Shown: positions 44,504 to 57,343, numbered from the stretch's first letter. The stretch is DNA of 64,000 bases from Alternaria dauci (GCF_042100115.1 NC_091274.1:2728001-2792000); one strand, 5' to 3'. A program made the numbers and translations. The notes: generated by a model not told the origin, from the letters alone.

Positions 44504-46528
44504 GCTGATAGTAATCCGCACGATACACAGACCTGGCTCTCATAGGATGCTTATATATCCCCGAGATTATCGTCCCGCGTTGGGTGATCAATGTTCGGAG
44601 ACACCGACTGCTCCCGTCTACGGTTGGCTACGCAGCTCAGGTGTGGGCGATGAAGACGCTAAACTGCTCTTCACTTAGAGTCAGAGGGGCTCAAATGCTG
44701 CACCAGGGACCCGGGGCAAACATCGCGACGACTATTGCGAAAAACGTCTTCTCCAGCATTTCAAGTGTGCGGTGCCCCTTGGAAGCACAACGGTGTAATA
44801 CAATGTGACCGTGCCAAGATGACGGAGCATCTAGGTAATCATGGACAAACCTTGAATGAGCAGACGGACCTCAAATGTCCTCGAGCTCTCGTAGCATGCG
44901 CAAGTACGGTCGTATTCGCGTCTACTCGTGAAGTTCGTTGAAGTTTGGTAGACTGCTGCAGCTCGACGTAATGTGCGCCATGGAGCGGGGCACGTAGCAT
45001 GAACGACTCATGCAAGCGGTCACGGAGGAAGACGACATGTAGACTACAGTGCGCGGTATACCTTGAAAGCGCGAAGCTATATATTAGCTGTCACATTCAT
45101 CCAGTTGAGATCGTCGCGCTAGAAGCCCGGTTCTTGGGTATCGCTAGGGTATTCTTAGGACGCGTAGCGAATCCGGCTAGTAGTGCCTCCAAGTATCAGA
45201 GTTTGCAAGCTACCGATGTAACTTGAGGAAAACTTGAAGTCAAAGGTACATCACACCATCTTTGACTTGGTGACTAATGGAGTGACAAAGCCAAGTCTGC
45301 GGACTACTGGTTACATGCCGAGCGTTCTGCCGACGGAGCGCGATGCCGCCTTGTGTTGGCGCGATACTGCTCTGAGGCAAGAGAGTAACACAACTGGGTC
45401 AGCATCGGAGACAGGTTACTCTGATAAGTTACGTGACGTTAGTGACTTTCCCATGTACCACCTGCCATGTGGGGCAGTCCACGAGAGCATCCTGGTGCTT
45501 ACTAGATCATCCGGTGGAAGAGTTCTCAAGGGCATCCGACCGGTTACTTACTTGCTAGAAATCAAACGCCGAGGCAGCGATCGGGACGTAACTTTGAGCT
45601 TACGAACGGATCCAAGTCTTTAAGCAGTATCGCCGAAGATTCGCCAATGTATAATGCGGGTGCTCCTTGAAAATACTGGGTCTCCTCCGAGGAGCCATAC
45701 CGCTCGATTGTACAGCCCAACGGAGTGTCGGACCTCACATCAGGCGCTACCGTGTAGTTGCTAGACACCAAGGCTTGCGACGATGGGGCGGAGTTGGTCG
45801 AAAACTGGCATACGACATCGACCCCGCACTGCTTGTCTTGTTATGGGCTTGGAGGTTGTGTATCAGCCAAGTAGCTCGCCTCACGCACCTCCAAATCCAA
45901 TCTTGGCCACTTTGTGGCGCTCGGAAAGGGCTTTTGAGAGGAGCTTATATGCACGACCAGGGTTGACGTAGGTATATGACGATGTACACGGCCGGGGTAA
46001 TTGAGCGCGACCGTGCACACAGCTCAACGGCAACGGGACAGAAGCAATAGTCCTCGTTTTCCCTGGTGAAGCTTCCCGGATGTGGTGCAGCTGCAGCTAG
46101 GCCATAGTCGTTATGTATATGCAGGACGTTTGACTGCACAGAGCGCATGTGATGGGAATCCCAAGGACACATCGGGGACAGAAGACAGAGCGGAGGCCCC
46201 GGATTCGGCGCCATCGAGTCATTGAGGACACCAAGGGCGGAGATCAGCAGGTTCTGCACACGCTCCCCGCGAAAAAAAAAGAGGCGGCGGCTTGCGCCTG
46301 GGGTTGTCACGGCGCATGGTACTAGGGGACGGGTAGCTGGGGAAGCTATACCCTGCCCTTGTCACTTGCTGCTCATCGCAGTGAATAAAGGGTGTCATGG
46401 TGCCGTGAGATTTGGCCTGTGTCTGCGAGCGCTTTCAACTCCTACTTACATGGTAGTACAGTAGTTTTAATTATTACTGTGTACTTGTGCCTCTCACCTC
46501 GCGCTTCACAGCCAGCCAAACAGACGTC
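44504..46528. other. 2-kb stretch without recognisable genes
   Basis: Only short open frames without domain features or convincing splice structure. The right part should contain the promoter of the beta-glucosidase gene. No tRNA or transposon signature seen. Confidence 0.5.
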
Positions 46529-49500
46529 ATGCTGTGGCTTGCACAAGCATTATTGGCGGGCCTTGCCCACGCCCAGGTACGTTCATTCATTCTGTAACTA
46601 CACGTCACAACAGCGTCCTCGCTGCGAGACAATCATATCAGAGCTGCAGCAATGCTTCCCGATTTTGCGCATCTTTTCGTGGCTCTCTTCCCATTCTTCC
46701 GTGCAGTACAATTCAACGTTGCAGCCGTGTTTACTAGCCGCCGCTGACAGTAAACAAGTATTCTAACGACACCACACCGGGCGCAAACGACACCAGCGGC
46801 AGTCCCTTGGACTTTGCTGAGAGTCCGCCCTTCTACCCATCTCCGTACGTACAGCCTGGACGTCCTGCGCGATGCGATCTGCGAGAAGTAGGCTTGACAA
46901 GTGTGGGGATGAGCGAAGGAGCGCAGGGTCCACTTAGTCGCCCACACCGGCAGTCGCATTGCGCGAGACTTTATTCCGACACCCGAAGACGGCTTTACTG
47001 ACTTCAGAATAGCTGGGTAGGAGACACTACCGCCGACTGGGCCGATGCCATCACCAAGGCAAAGGCGTTCGTCAGCCAGCTGACCCTTCTCGAGAAGGTC
47101 AACCTCACCACTGGAACAGGATGGCAGAGCGAGGCCTGCGTCGGCAACGTCGGATCCATTCCACGTCTCGGCTTCGACGCCCTCTGCTTGCAAGACAGCC
47201 CTCTGGGAATCCGCTTCGCAGACTACGTCTCTGCTTTCCCAGCAGGAGGCACCATCGCGGCGTCATGGGACCGTGGCGAGTTCTACCTCCGTGGTTACCA
47301 GATGGGTCAGGAGCACCGCGCAAAGGGTGTTGATGTGCAACTTGGTCCCGCCATTGGCCCTCTTGGCCGCCACGCCAAGGGCGGTGTAAGTGCACCAACT
47401 TCATCGCTTTGATTTTTACTGACATGTACGCAGCGTAACTGGGAAGGTTTTTCGCCCGACCCCGTCTTGACTGGCCATGCTGTCGCCGACACCGTTCGTG
47501 GTATTCAGGATGCCGGTGTGATCGCTTGCACCAAGCACTACATCATGAACGAGCAGGAGCATTTCCGCCAGCCCGGGCAATTCCAAGACTTTGGCTTCGT
47601 CGATGCGCTCAGCTCCAACTTGGACGACAAGACTCTGCACGAGCTGTACTTGTGGCCCTTTGCCGATGCCATCCGTGCTGGAACTGGCGCCATCATGTGC
47701 TCTTACAACAAGGTCAACAACTCGCAGGTTTGCCAGAACTCGTACCTCCAGAACTACATCCTGAAGGGCGAGCTCGGCTTCCAGGGCTTCATCGTGTCTG
47801 ATTGGGATGCTCAGCACTCTGGTGTTTCTTCCACGCTTGCCGGTTTGGACATGACCATGCCTGGTGACACAGACTTCAACTCTGGCCAGTCCTTCTGGGG
47901 ACCCAACCTCACAATCTCCGTTCTCAACGGCACCCTTCCTCAATGGCGTCTTGACGATGCCGCTGTCCGCATCATGGCCGCCTACTACTACGTTGGTCTT
48001 GACGAGTCCATTCCCGTCAACTTCGACAGCTGGCAGCGCGATACATACGGATACGAGCACTTCTACGGAAAGGCTGGCTACGGGCTCATCAACCAGCACA
48101 TTGATGTCCGCATGGATCACTTCCGCTCCATCCGTCGCACTGCTGCCAAGTCGACCGTCTTGCTCAAGAACTCTGGCGTTCTCCCTCTTACCGGAAACGA
48201 GAAGTGGACTGCTGTGTTCGGTAACGACGCTGCTGAGAACGAGTACGGCCCCAACGGATGCCCTGACCGCGGCTGCAACAACGGTACTCTGGCCATGGGC
48301 TGGGGTTCGGGAACTGCTGACTTTCCTTACCTTGTCACTCCTCTCGAGTCTATCAAGCGCGAGGTTACTGACAACGGCGGTGTCGTTACTTCTGTTACCG
48401 ATAACTATGCCTACACCCAGATCCAAGCCATGGCTAGCCAAGCTGACACCGCTATTGTTTTTGTCAACTCCAACGCCGGTGAGGGTTACATCACCGTGGA
48501 TGGTAATGCTGGCGACCGCAACAACCTTACTCTGTGGCAGGGTGGCGAGACTCTGATCCAGAACGTCACTGCGCTATGCAACAACACCATTGTTGTCATT
48601 CACTCGGTTGGCCCCGTCCTTCTTAACAGCTTCTACGAGAACGAGAACGTCACCGCCATTCTCTGGGCTGGTCTCCCTGGCCAAGAGTCTGGTAACGCCA
48701 TCGCCGATATCCTATACGGACGTGAGAACCCCGGTGGCAAGCTTCCTTTCACTTTCGGCAGCTCTGCAGCTGAGTACGGTCCTGACGTAATCTACGAGCC
48801 CACCAACGGCAACGGCAGCCCACAGGCCAACTTTGACGAGGGTGTTTTTATCGACTACCGTGCCTTTGACAAGAACGACATCACTCCTGTCTACGAGTTT
48901 GGCTTCGGGCTTTCCTACACTACCTTTGAATACTCTGACATCAAGGTCGAGAAGGTTGCAGCCGCCCCGTACGAGCCTACCACTGGCCAGACTATCGCCG
49001 CGCCCACTCTTGGCAACTTCAGCCGTGATGTCGAGGAATACCAGTTCCCTGCCAATACTACCCGCCCGGCTACCTACATCTTCCCCTACCTCAACTCGAC
49101 CGACTTTGCTGAAGCGTCGCAAGACCCCCAGTATGGTGTCGAGTACACCTGGCCTGCCGGTTCCACTGACGGCTCGCCTCAGGCTCGCATCGCCGCTGGC
49201 GGTGCTCCAGGTGGTAACCCTGCTCTCTGGGACGTCCTTTTCACCGTCGAGGCCACCATCACCAACAACGGCACTGTCTCTGGTGACGAGGTTGTGCAGG
49301 CCTACATTGCGCTTGGTGGACCTGAGGACCCCAAGGTGCAGCTTCGTGGCTTTGACCGCTTGAGCATCCAGGCCGGCCAGAGCGCTACATTCCACGCCGA
49401 CATCACGCGCCGTGATATCAGCAACTGGGACGTTGCCTCACAGAACTGGGTCATTTCCGAGTACCCCAAGACGGTATACGTCGGTGCTAGCTCGCGCAAG

Positions 49501-49542
49501 TTACACCTCAGCGCTGAGCTTGACACCAGCGACTACGTGTAG
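46529..49542 (+). CDS. Secreted GH3 beta-glucosidase
   Basis: Exons 46529-46576, 46759-46844, 47013-47385 and 47434-49542 give about 871 residues. Exon 1 is little more than the signal peptide (M-L-W-L-A-Q-A-L-L-A-G). The GH3 barrel follows with W-Q-S-E-A-C-V-G-N, then Q-D-S-P-L-G-I-R and G-P-A-I-G-P-L-G-R, and the nucleophile Asp (about 292) in F-I-V-S-D-W-D-A-Q-H-S-G. The second alpha/beta domain has L-L-K-N-S-G-V-L-P-L and the fibronectin-III-like end has the G-F-G-L-S-Y-T-T-F motif. It hydrolyses cellobiose and short beta-glucans outside the cell. Length and architecture match fungal family members near 860 residues. Introns 1 and 2 are long (182 and 168 nt). The acceptor of intron 1 is uncertain: AAG at 46758 keeps frame. 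C-ending codons dominate. Confidence 0.94.
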
Positions 49543-50718
49543 AAAAAGTCATGGCGGAGTAATGTGTCTTGGTTATATCAACCTTCAGCCCTTAATTGTC
49601 TAGTCGTAGCTAGTATTATGAAGACATGATTCTTGGATATATGATGGCATGAACGTGGTGAAATGAAGTGCACATGCCTCGCCTATCGAATGCCATGGTG
49701 AAACCGCCACACCCATAGCTGGACAGATCGAGAGCACACGCCCATCGTCCCTCATCCCTTTGGATTGAGGGGTAAAGCCGTATCGCGGGCCGGGGTGGCT
49801 TCGGCGCGGAGCTTCGATGACGATGTAGAGTCAACAAACGCGTCTACGAGGTCACGAATGCAGCTAACGGGATGCAAAATCAATGCGTCACGCGACGCAG
49901 GACCCGGGGGTCGCGATTGCATGCAGGGCGTCGGACAGACGTTTCTAGGACGTTCTCCATGGCTGTATAGTAAAGTACAGCAGGCGAGTGAGTAAGCGTC
50001 AGCGGATGGAAGCGGCAACGATTGGCGACTTTTTGGTGTTGGTGTGGGCCGTTGGTAGCGATCCTGTTGGCGGCATGCGAACGGTTTTCAAGCCCTGATG
50101 CATAGCGTCATTGTTTGCTTGGCGAATCGAACGCGCACAGTTTGCCAGCGATTTGGGGCCGCGAGGTGCAGAACAGAAAAGCGTAGAGTACAGCGCCAGG
50201 AAACAGATGTCGTATGGTCACGGTCTCATCGCATACCGTCGCAGGGCATGCATGCGAGATCCGGGTCGCCTAGGCGCAATTCGGGCGCGCGCTCAGCTAC
50301 CGCGTTATTTTGATCACGGGCTTCCAAGGCTGTGCGCACGGATAGCAGCTTGGTATCCATCGCCCAAGGCGACGTAATTTGTCCCCCTTCTGCGGCTCTG
50401 CTCCATTATCTCTCTATCGATAGCCAATTCACTATCCCGACCTCTTCACGCGCTTCGGCCAACTGCCATCACCACCCCCCGCACGCGTCGCGCATTGTTT
50501 GGCTGCAGATTGAGGTCATCGCCACGTTGCGCTAGCCAGCAAGTCGCGTCGTGCTTGAATAACAAACACCTGGAAACGTCGACGCTTCCGACGCCGACCG
50601 CACTCTTCCTGCTCGTCACCACCCAGCTGCGACGCCTGCTCTCGGACCGCTCCCGCACCCTGCCAGACGCCTTCCCATTGCGCGCATTGCATTGGAAACC
50701 CAGACCCATCGTTTCGCG
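49543..50718. other. Intergenic region and 5' leader of the forkhead gene
   Basis: About 1.2 kb before the leader intron. The part after about 50380 is pyrimidine-rich and probably contains the transcription start. No gene recognised. Confidence 0.45.
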
Positions 50719-50920
50719 GTAAGCAGCACCCCATTTGCGCGTGTGTCGAGTCTCTTGGTGGGGCGGGCGGGCGGACTGGCTGGTATTCGCACCCGTCTAT
50801 GTGGCTGGCTCGTCCCTCCCATGGTCCGCTGTCACCACTACCACGACCCCCACGGCCACCACAAACAAATACCCTATTTATGTACATAACCCTCGCTGAT
50901 TCTCTCCTCTCTCCGTACAG
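50719..50920 (+). other. Probable 5' UTR intron of the forkhead gene
   Basis: A GTAAGC donor at 50719 and a pyrimidine-rich CCGTACAG acceptor ending at 50920 bracket 202 nt with no coding features. The ATG follows 21 nt downstream. Removing it shortens the leader and removes several upstream ATGs. Confidence 0.6.
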
Positions 50921-50941
50921 AGTCCCGCGCCCGCATGCAAC

Positions 50942-53570
50942 ATGTCGACTCGCCGAACTGGACTCCGCTCACGTAGAGACGCTCAGCAGCAGTCTGAGCC
51001 TGACACGCCAGATGCCACGCCCTCGCGGAAGCGCAGGCGGGTGAGCAGCCCAACTACTACCAGTGTTGCGGCGAACTTGTACTCACTTGCACAGTTGAAT
51101 GGCTCCGCCCAAGAGGCGCCTGCCCCGGCCGCCGCAGACCCTCCCCGTACACGCATCACCGAGTCGGTCGCTAGCAACGACTCTAACACGACACTGCCCA
51201 ACGGCGGCGACGCAGACACTATGGACCCCATAGAGCGCCAGAACGTCGTCATTGCTGCCCTCCGCGTGCCCAGCTATGTGCCCAACGCCGCCATTGACTA
51301 TGCCAACGACCTGCAGTCGCAGCGCAATGAGGGCAAGAACATTGCGGCCTTTGCCAAGATTGCTGCGCGCGACTGGTGCTTCTTCGTTCAGGACACGCAG
51401 GTTAGAATCGGCCGTGTCGACTCGAGAGAACGCAACAACCAGCAGAGCTCCCAGCCTGATATCGCCGGCCTGCCTCCTAGTGAGCCCTATCGCCAGGACT
51501 GGGGCGTGCACATTGACCTTGGCCCTGAGCGCCAGATCTCCCGCGTCCACGCCGAGATCAACTTCGAGATTGATGACCAGCAGTGGTACATCACAGTCAA
51601 CAGCCGCAACGGCCTCAAGCTCGACGACCGCCATCTGACCAGAGGAGACAAGGCGCCCCTACATTCGGGAATCTGCATTAGCATCATGAGCACACAGATG
51701 CTGTTCCTACTTGCCAACCAAGAGGACCACTTCCACCCCATGTTGTGGCGTCAGGTCAAGAGCGAGGACGCTGCTGAGTCTGACAACGACGGCAACCCGC
51801 CACCCAAGTCGCATCAGCATGCCCATCCTAGCGGCCCTACACCCAAGCGCGACCAGTACGATCCGTTCCCTCCGTCTTCACATCCTCGCCACAAGCACCA
51901 ATCTTCACAAGCATACTATAACCAAATGACATCCACACCTGGCTACCACCAACCTGGCACACCGATGACTCTCCGCGGCGACAAGGACCCGCGCGGAAAA
52001 GGCTCGCCTGCCACCTTTTCTCGCGCTGTTGTGCTGGAGACTGGAGACAATACCGACTATAGTTTGGACGCCAACAAAGACATCAAGCCGCCCCACAGCT
52101 ATGCCCAGCTCATCGGTCAAGCAATCCTCAGCAGCGAGGAAGAGATGCTCACGCTTGCGAACATATACGATTACATCAAATCTCGGTATGCCTTCTTCCG
52201 CCACACAAACAGTGGCTGGCAGAACAGCATTAGACACAACTTGTCTCTCAACAAGTCGTTTGCCAAGGTTGCACGCCGTACCGATGAGCCGGGCAAGGGC
52301 ATGAAGTGGAAGATTGCGGATTCTGAAAAAGAAGAGTTCATCAAGAAGCAGCTGCTGAATCCTCGCAAAGGCGGTGGTGTACAAATCGGATACCGCATAG
52401 AAGGCTCAGGGCCTAGTTCACCCGCGCTGGGGAACCCGTCCCAGGCTACCGAGCGCCTTGTTGGTGCATTGGAGTGTGATACTCGCAGCACTCAATACCC
52501 TCCTCGTATCAAGTCGCCTCCACGATCTGCTACGCCTCCGCTTTCGTCCGTTCCCATGGCGAACGAATCGTACACCCCAGATCGCGGCCCGCGTCCGTTT
52601 GGAGGCTTCAAACAATCACCAACTATACGCGAGCAGGATCGCTTCGTTACTCCGGCTAAGCGTCTTATGTATGGTGCCAACGAAAGCCAAGGTCTTCCCC
52701 ATATCAAGCAGGACGAACGCAACCTGGAATCCTCACCTGGTGTAGACCCCGTCAAACAAAGCGTCCCTGGAATGAAGACTGATGTAGGAAACTCACCACC
52801 GACTCTGTACTCGGATGCCGGATCACATCATATGAGCGGTGGCTACGACGCTGGGCGAATGAACAACGCGCTTGTAACTCCACTCGTCTCTCGTCATGCG
52901 CCTCGTCTCGCACCTCCCAGCACTGCGCAGATGCCTAGCCAGTACATGGCCTTTTCTAGCCCCGCACCTTTCTGGAAATTCGTCGACCTCCCCAGCACAC
53001 CCGCCAAAGCACCCCTCGAGTTGAGTCCTATCAAACTGCAACGTCCAGACTTCAAGGACGGCGATGACGAGGACCATCCTAGTTCACCGCCCATGCTGCC
53101 AGACAATAGTGCAGAGCCTGAAGACGAGGAAGACCGAGACCAAGATGCCGACGACAAAGCCGACGAAGACGAGGATGTCGGTCCGGAGAGTCCAAGCCGG
53201 ACCGTCTCTCGACCTGTCAGTCGTCGGGACCTTGGAAGTCAGCATCAGCGCTCGCGGTCAAATAGCCATGTCAACGGACTTGGATTGGGCATTGTTGGCA
53301 ACGGAGGAATGGTCCGTGGCGCTAGCTTGACAAGCTTCGAGGAAGAGGCCGAGCCTGAGGAGGAGAGCTACGATCTTTCAAAGTAAGTCTCATTATCGTA
53401 CTTTACTGTTAATAGAAAGTGGTATACTGACATATAACAGGGGTTTCCAGAAAATCGGCTCTTTCCACCGCAGCATGGCGCAAGCTCACGGCCTCGGCAG
53501 TATCGGTAGTCGGGCTACGGCTACACCGCCTCCTCATATGAGTCGCACAAGTGTTCCTGCGAACATGTAG
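50942..53570 (+). CDS. fkh2: FHA/forkhead transcription factor, Fkh1/2 type
   Basis: Exons 50942-53382 and 53441-53570 give 856 residues. An FHA phosphopeptide-binding domain (about residues 140-265) shows V-R-I-G-R-V, I-S-R-V-H-A-E-I and N-S-R-N-G. A forkhead DNA-binding domain follows (about 380-480) with K-P-P-H-S-Y-A-Q-L-I, S-G-W-Q-N-S-I-R-H-N-L-S-L-N-K and D-E-P-G-K-G-M-K-W. This order is that of yeast Fkh1/Fkh2, regulators of G2/M genes and silencing, rather than single-domain forkheads. The C-terminal region is Pro/Ser-rich with many S/T-P sites and an acidic stretch (about 705-735), fitting CDK control. An intron in the leader is likely. Assignment between Fkh1/2 and Fhl1 rests on the forkhead motif. 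Confidence 0.92.
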
Positions 53571-54376
53571 GATTCATCGGAGGAACTCACGACAATATAT
53601 CAGCACTCTTGTGTCGCGCTGTGGTACCACATCCACGGTTTCGACCACTGAGGTTATGGGGATACGTCTTATTCCAGTCGTTCTTACGCCCGCCAATATC
53701 TCTATATCGCCAGGCTGGAGCCATAAGGATCCCAAGACAATCTTACGCTTGCTACGAAGAAGGAAGGTTGATTATGGATGGTTTTACGACGGTCTTTCTC
53801 TTTTGCTGTTGATTAACGTTTGCGAGGACATGTTTATCAGCATGGAGTTTGAAGGTTGTGGATTTTATTCGCTGTATCATTTATTTCCCGTCGCATTACG
53901 CTTTGTCGCATGCTTATCGCGTCGAACGATCATTTCACTCCGCTATGGCGTTTATGAGCGATAGCATCAAGTGCATCTGGGAAGCGTTATGATAACGATT
54001 GCCTGGCCAGTCTCTTCGGTTTTGCATCTTTCAGAGAGCGGATAGCATGTGGTATTCGGATGGCAGAGGTGGAGAGGAGTACGAAAACATCAGTAGTATT
54101 AGAGAAATGAAAGTATATTCGTAATTTTGGGGTTGACTTGGTTATTTGATGATTGCGTGTGACGAGGGTAGTATGCAAAAGAATATTTGAACATACATCA
54201 CTCAATCAGTATAGAAATATACACACACGCATCAACACGAAAAATGGCTTACTCTCTTCTAATTGCAATTCCTTCAACTACTCGTGCAAATACATATGCT
54301 ACGGTAAACTCCCCCCTTTCACTCTCTTCTCAAACCCCCTTGGCTGTGCCCCTCAGACCATGGCGTATTTCTAATT
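53571..54376. other. Intergenic region between convergent genes
   Basis: 806 bp of 3' flanks of the forkhead gene and the complex I subunit gene; AT-rich in its second half. No gene recognised. Confidence 0.45.
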
Positions 54377-55360
54377 CTAGTTGATCTCCTTATGCGGGAA
54401 CCACTTGCTCGCCTTGAGATTCTTTTCCTCGAGCGGCGCATCCAAGACACCCAATCGCCTTATCTCGCCTGCTGAGGGTGCATCGTCGCGTTTCATGTTG
54501 GCTTCAGCTTTGCGGTACGCGGCTTGGAGGGCGAGGGTACGAGCAGCCTGGCAAGAATTTTTGCGTTAGCACGATTCAAGACTGGGGTGGATGATGGTTG
54601 GGAAGACATGGGGTAAGGGAAAAGGACCAGGAAGATAGGGATTGGTTCCATGTGTTTCCGAGTGGTTGGAAACATGGCGTACGCACCTCCTTCTTGTGGT
54701 GGAGACACTCGTAGTAGTCCTCAAGCACGGGGGCACATTTTGCTTTGCCCGAATCGTCCTCGGCGTTTGTGTTGGTGGTGTAGCATGCGAGGACTTCTTG
54801 CCAGAAGGGGAAGCAGCGGGATGGGCCTGGGAGATCGTGTTAGTACTGGTCCAGAGTTTGGCTTCGGAAATCTGTGGTTAGAGAGCTTTGAAGGGCTGTG
54901 GTGCGCATGAGAGGGTCGGCGGATGCGGGGAATCGGGGCAAGCGGGTGGCTGGCCCTGGCAACGTGGGAGCAGGTGTGTCTTCTGGGATATGGTGCCGTG
55001 CTTTTGGAGTTGAGAGAGTCTCTCCGGGCTAGGGATGGTGTGATTCGTCGTGTTTGCGCGCGTTGGTCATGCTGTAGAAGCAGCGGTGTCTTCGTTCAAC
55101 TGCGGCTTGCCTGCGAACGAATGTTGCTGTCGGATCGACGTCCACTCGTTTCTTCCATGTATATCCACAGGGCTCGTGATTTCCACGTGTGTAGTTGCGT
55201 CGTGAGGTCGTCGTTGTCGCTCTTCGCATTCGTTCAAGATTCGATCGTCGTGATGCCATTGCGCTCAGTTCGGTGCCTCCGCCGCCCTCAAAAGCCCCCA
55301 GAAACAATCTTCGAGAAGTGAGTTCTACGTACCACCAGCGAGTCCGTATCCTGAAGCCAT
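54377..55360 (-). CDS. NDUFS5: Mitochondrial complex I subunit, NDUFS5 type
   Basis: Three small exons, 55333-55360, 54687-54826 and 54547 down to 54377, give 112 residues. The first exon encodes only M-A-S-G-Y-G-L-A-G and one base. The second gives G-P-S-R-C-F-P-F-W-Q-E-V-L-A-C, then K-C-A-P-V-L-E-D-Y-Y-E-C-L-H-H-K-K-E, that is two CX9C motifs that form disulfides in the intermembrane space through the Mia40 route. The third is a basic helix (A-A-Y-R-K-A-E-A) ending at TAG. Length and motifs match the 15-kDa Fe-S-protein-5-type accessory subunit of NADH:ubiquinone oxidoreductase. Both junctions keep frame. Intron 1 is 506 nt, far above the other introns here; intron 2 is 139 nt. Confidence 0.92.
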
Positions 55361-56320
55361 TGTCGCGGTGTTTAAGTGGGGTCTCCAGTCGCGAGGTGCA
55401 GCTGTGTGAACTCGGCCAGCTTGGGTTACGTCAGCAGCGCACGGCCCCTTGTTTGCAATGCACGCAATGCCGTTGGTGAGTCGTGTCGTTCACGTCCGAC
55501 TCCCTTACTAGGTCACCACCACTCATCTCGACATATGCTGGACGCATTGTCTCCTAGCTGATAATGTTGCTTCTTGCAGAGCTTTTCCAGATCTTGATGG
55601 TTCACCGATGCTGCGTTCGAAAGCAGTCACAGGGACGTTCGGACGCCGTACTCATCATACGCTGACGATGCGCTGCGGACATGCAAGCCTGTTCCCACAC
55701 GTCGCTATTTGTTTGTTGCATATGTGAGAATGCGCTGTAGCCACATACCCTGGTTTCATGGATCATTTGCCATGTCTTTCTAGACCAGCTTACCGGGCTA
55801 TAACCTTTCAACGACGTTCTTCGCATCCGATACGCGCGCTCCCGCCGCACTCTTTGTCAAGCCTCGGTCACAGAGCGATAACGAGTACTACGCTTGGAGA
55901 AATGCCCTTGATCTCTCAACAGTCAGTCCGATGCGTGAAAGTCCTTGCTGATAGTAGAGAGGAAGCTTCCAACAACATGTCTTCCATAGAGGTAAAGTAT
56001 GTCGGGTGCCTCTATATCCTTACGGCGGGCTGGATACAAATGGCCGATCACCAGGAGAAAGCGGAGCCATGGTCTTGCTGGACACCTACGAGATGCAACA
56101 AACGCGAGCACATGGCAAAGAGTCCAGATTCCATTCGATTCAACAATATAGGTACAGCTCTTTATTCTTGTTCTAGCTACCTTGCCTGGATACTACCGAG
56201 ATCCGGAAATCGAGAAGCTAACCCATAAGGCCTACGTGTATCTTCCAAAGCTGGGGTCATATAGAACCCAACTATCGCAAGCTCACACGAATCCCTTGCT
56301 CCAAACACTGGAACCCACGC
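55361..56320. other. Intergenic region, no gene recognised
   Basis: 960 bp between the start of the complex I gene and the 3' end of the first BTB-like gene, both on the minus strand. A plus-strand frame at 55758-56228 has no features and is not called. Confidence 0.45.
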
Positions 56321-57343
56321 CTATGTAGTGGGTACGTTGATACCTCGGACACGGCGGAGGTATGCAGCCTCGTCTGGCTTCCACTTCTTCTTCCCCGGCT
56401 CCGCCATCTTGGCCTTGACATGCGCCGCCAATTCAGCATCCTTCTTCTTCTGCGCATCCCACTTGGCCTGCTGGGTTGCCTGTTTCTCCTCCGCTTTCTT
56501 CTGACGCTGCTGATGTATTACCCTACCAGCCTCTTCCCGACGCTGGGCCTCCGCATCAAATCGATTCTTCCTATCAATATAGGCCTGGTGCTTCCGGATC
56601 TTCTCTTTGGCCTCTTCGACCGCGACACCAAAGCGCTCGTTGGACTTCAAGTACGCCTTGTAGTCATCGAAGTCCGGGATTTGGCGTTCATGGTCCAGTT
56701 TCGCGATGCAGTTTACGACCTTGCGGAAGATGCTATCGCCCACCGAGCTCTGCACGGCAGAGATCGCGTCAATATCGTTGTACGACGGAAGACAATTGGA
56801 GCTGAGACGTGCCCAGTACCAATTAAAAATATGCTTGGTGTAGGTGTTCATCCCGAGGTAGTCTGCGACACTACACAGCTGGAGATCCAAGTACGTTGAC
56901 TTGTACGAGGCCAAGCCCGTCGGAAACTTGTTCCAGGTAGTAATATCGGTAAAATGTTTCACGATATCCTTTACCGGCTGGAGCTCAAGGTTCGCAGGCA
57001 GCTCGATGACCTTTGACTCGGTGCCGTTGGTATCTGCCACCATTTCTTTCTTGGTGGACGTGGCACGGAAGAGAGCGATCGGCATGTCTGCAACGAAGTT
57101 GCCCTCGCTGTCGACAATCTGGACCTTGGGTCCTTTGGCCAGGAACTTGCGGTCACCGAATGACAAGCCGTAGATCTTGCCAGCATCTATAGCCTTGATC
57201 TCGGCTTCTTGTTGACGCGCCTTTGGACCAGGAGCGGTAACAAAAGCGTTGGTGAGAATGGATGAGCCAGTCGTCGGAGGTGCCATGGGCGTCTTCTTTG
57301 TGTCTCTAGTAGCGAGCATCTGAGCCATTGATGGCGGTGCCAT
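56321..57343 (-). CDS. BTB-like protein A with C-terminal coiled coil
   Basis: A single exon of 340 residues. After a Pro/Thr-rich N-terminus, residues ~58-130 look like a BTB/Skp1-type fold: a strand pair K-V-Q-I-V-D-S-E-G-N-F, M-P-I-A-L-F-R-A, then V-I-E-L-P. The segment L-Q-L-C-S-V-A-D-Y-L-G-M-N followed by S-N-C-L-P resembles the helical half of fungal BTB proteins. The last ~110 residues are highly charged (E/K/R/Q), probably a coiled coil, and end with a G-K-K-K-W-K-P-D-E-A-A-Y motif. It is a paralogue of the divergent gene at 58358. Such proteins may bridge substrates to cullin ligases, but no function is shown. TATATA at 57472-57477 lies about 130 bp upstream. Confidence 0.8.
   Translation of the reverse strand: MAPPSMAQMLATRDTKKTPMAPPTTGSSILTNAFVTAPGPKARQQEAEIKAIDAGKIYGLSFGDRKFLAKGPKVQIVDSEGNFVADMPIALFRATSTKKEMVADTNGTESKVIELPANLELQPVKDIVKHFTDITTWNKFPTGLASYKSTYLDLQLCSVADYLGMNTYTKHIFNWYWARLSSNCLPSYNDIDAISAVQSSVGDSIFRKVVNCIAKLDHERQIPDFDDYKAYLKSNERFGVAVEEAKEKIRKHQAYIDRKNRFDAEAQRREEAGRVIHQQRQKKAEEKQATQQAKWDAQKKKDAELAAHVKAKMAEPGKKKWKPDEAAYLRRVRGINVPTT

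Noticed and set aside
47416..48441. 341-residue minus-strand frame
   Set aside because: Antisense shadow of the GH3 gene, kept open by its C-ending codon bias.
51083..51634. 183-residue minus-strand frame
   Set aside because: Antisense of the forkhead gene around its FHA domain; no independent support.
54923..55479. Plus-strand frames of 132 and 94 residues
   Set aside because: They overlap the long intron and first exon of the complex I gene on the other strand; no features.
55758..56228. 156-residue plus-strand frame
   Set aside because: No recognisable motif and Arg/Ser/Cys-rich random-like composition.
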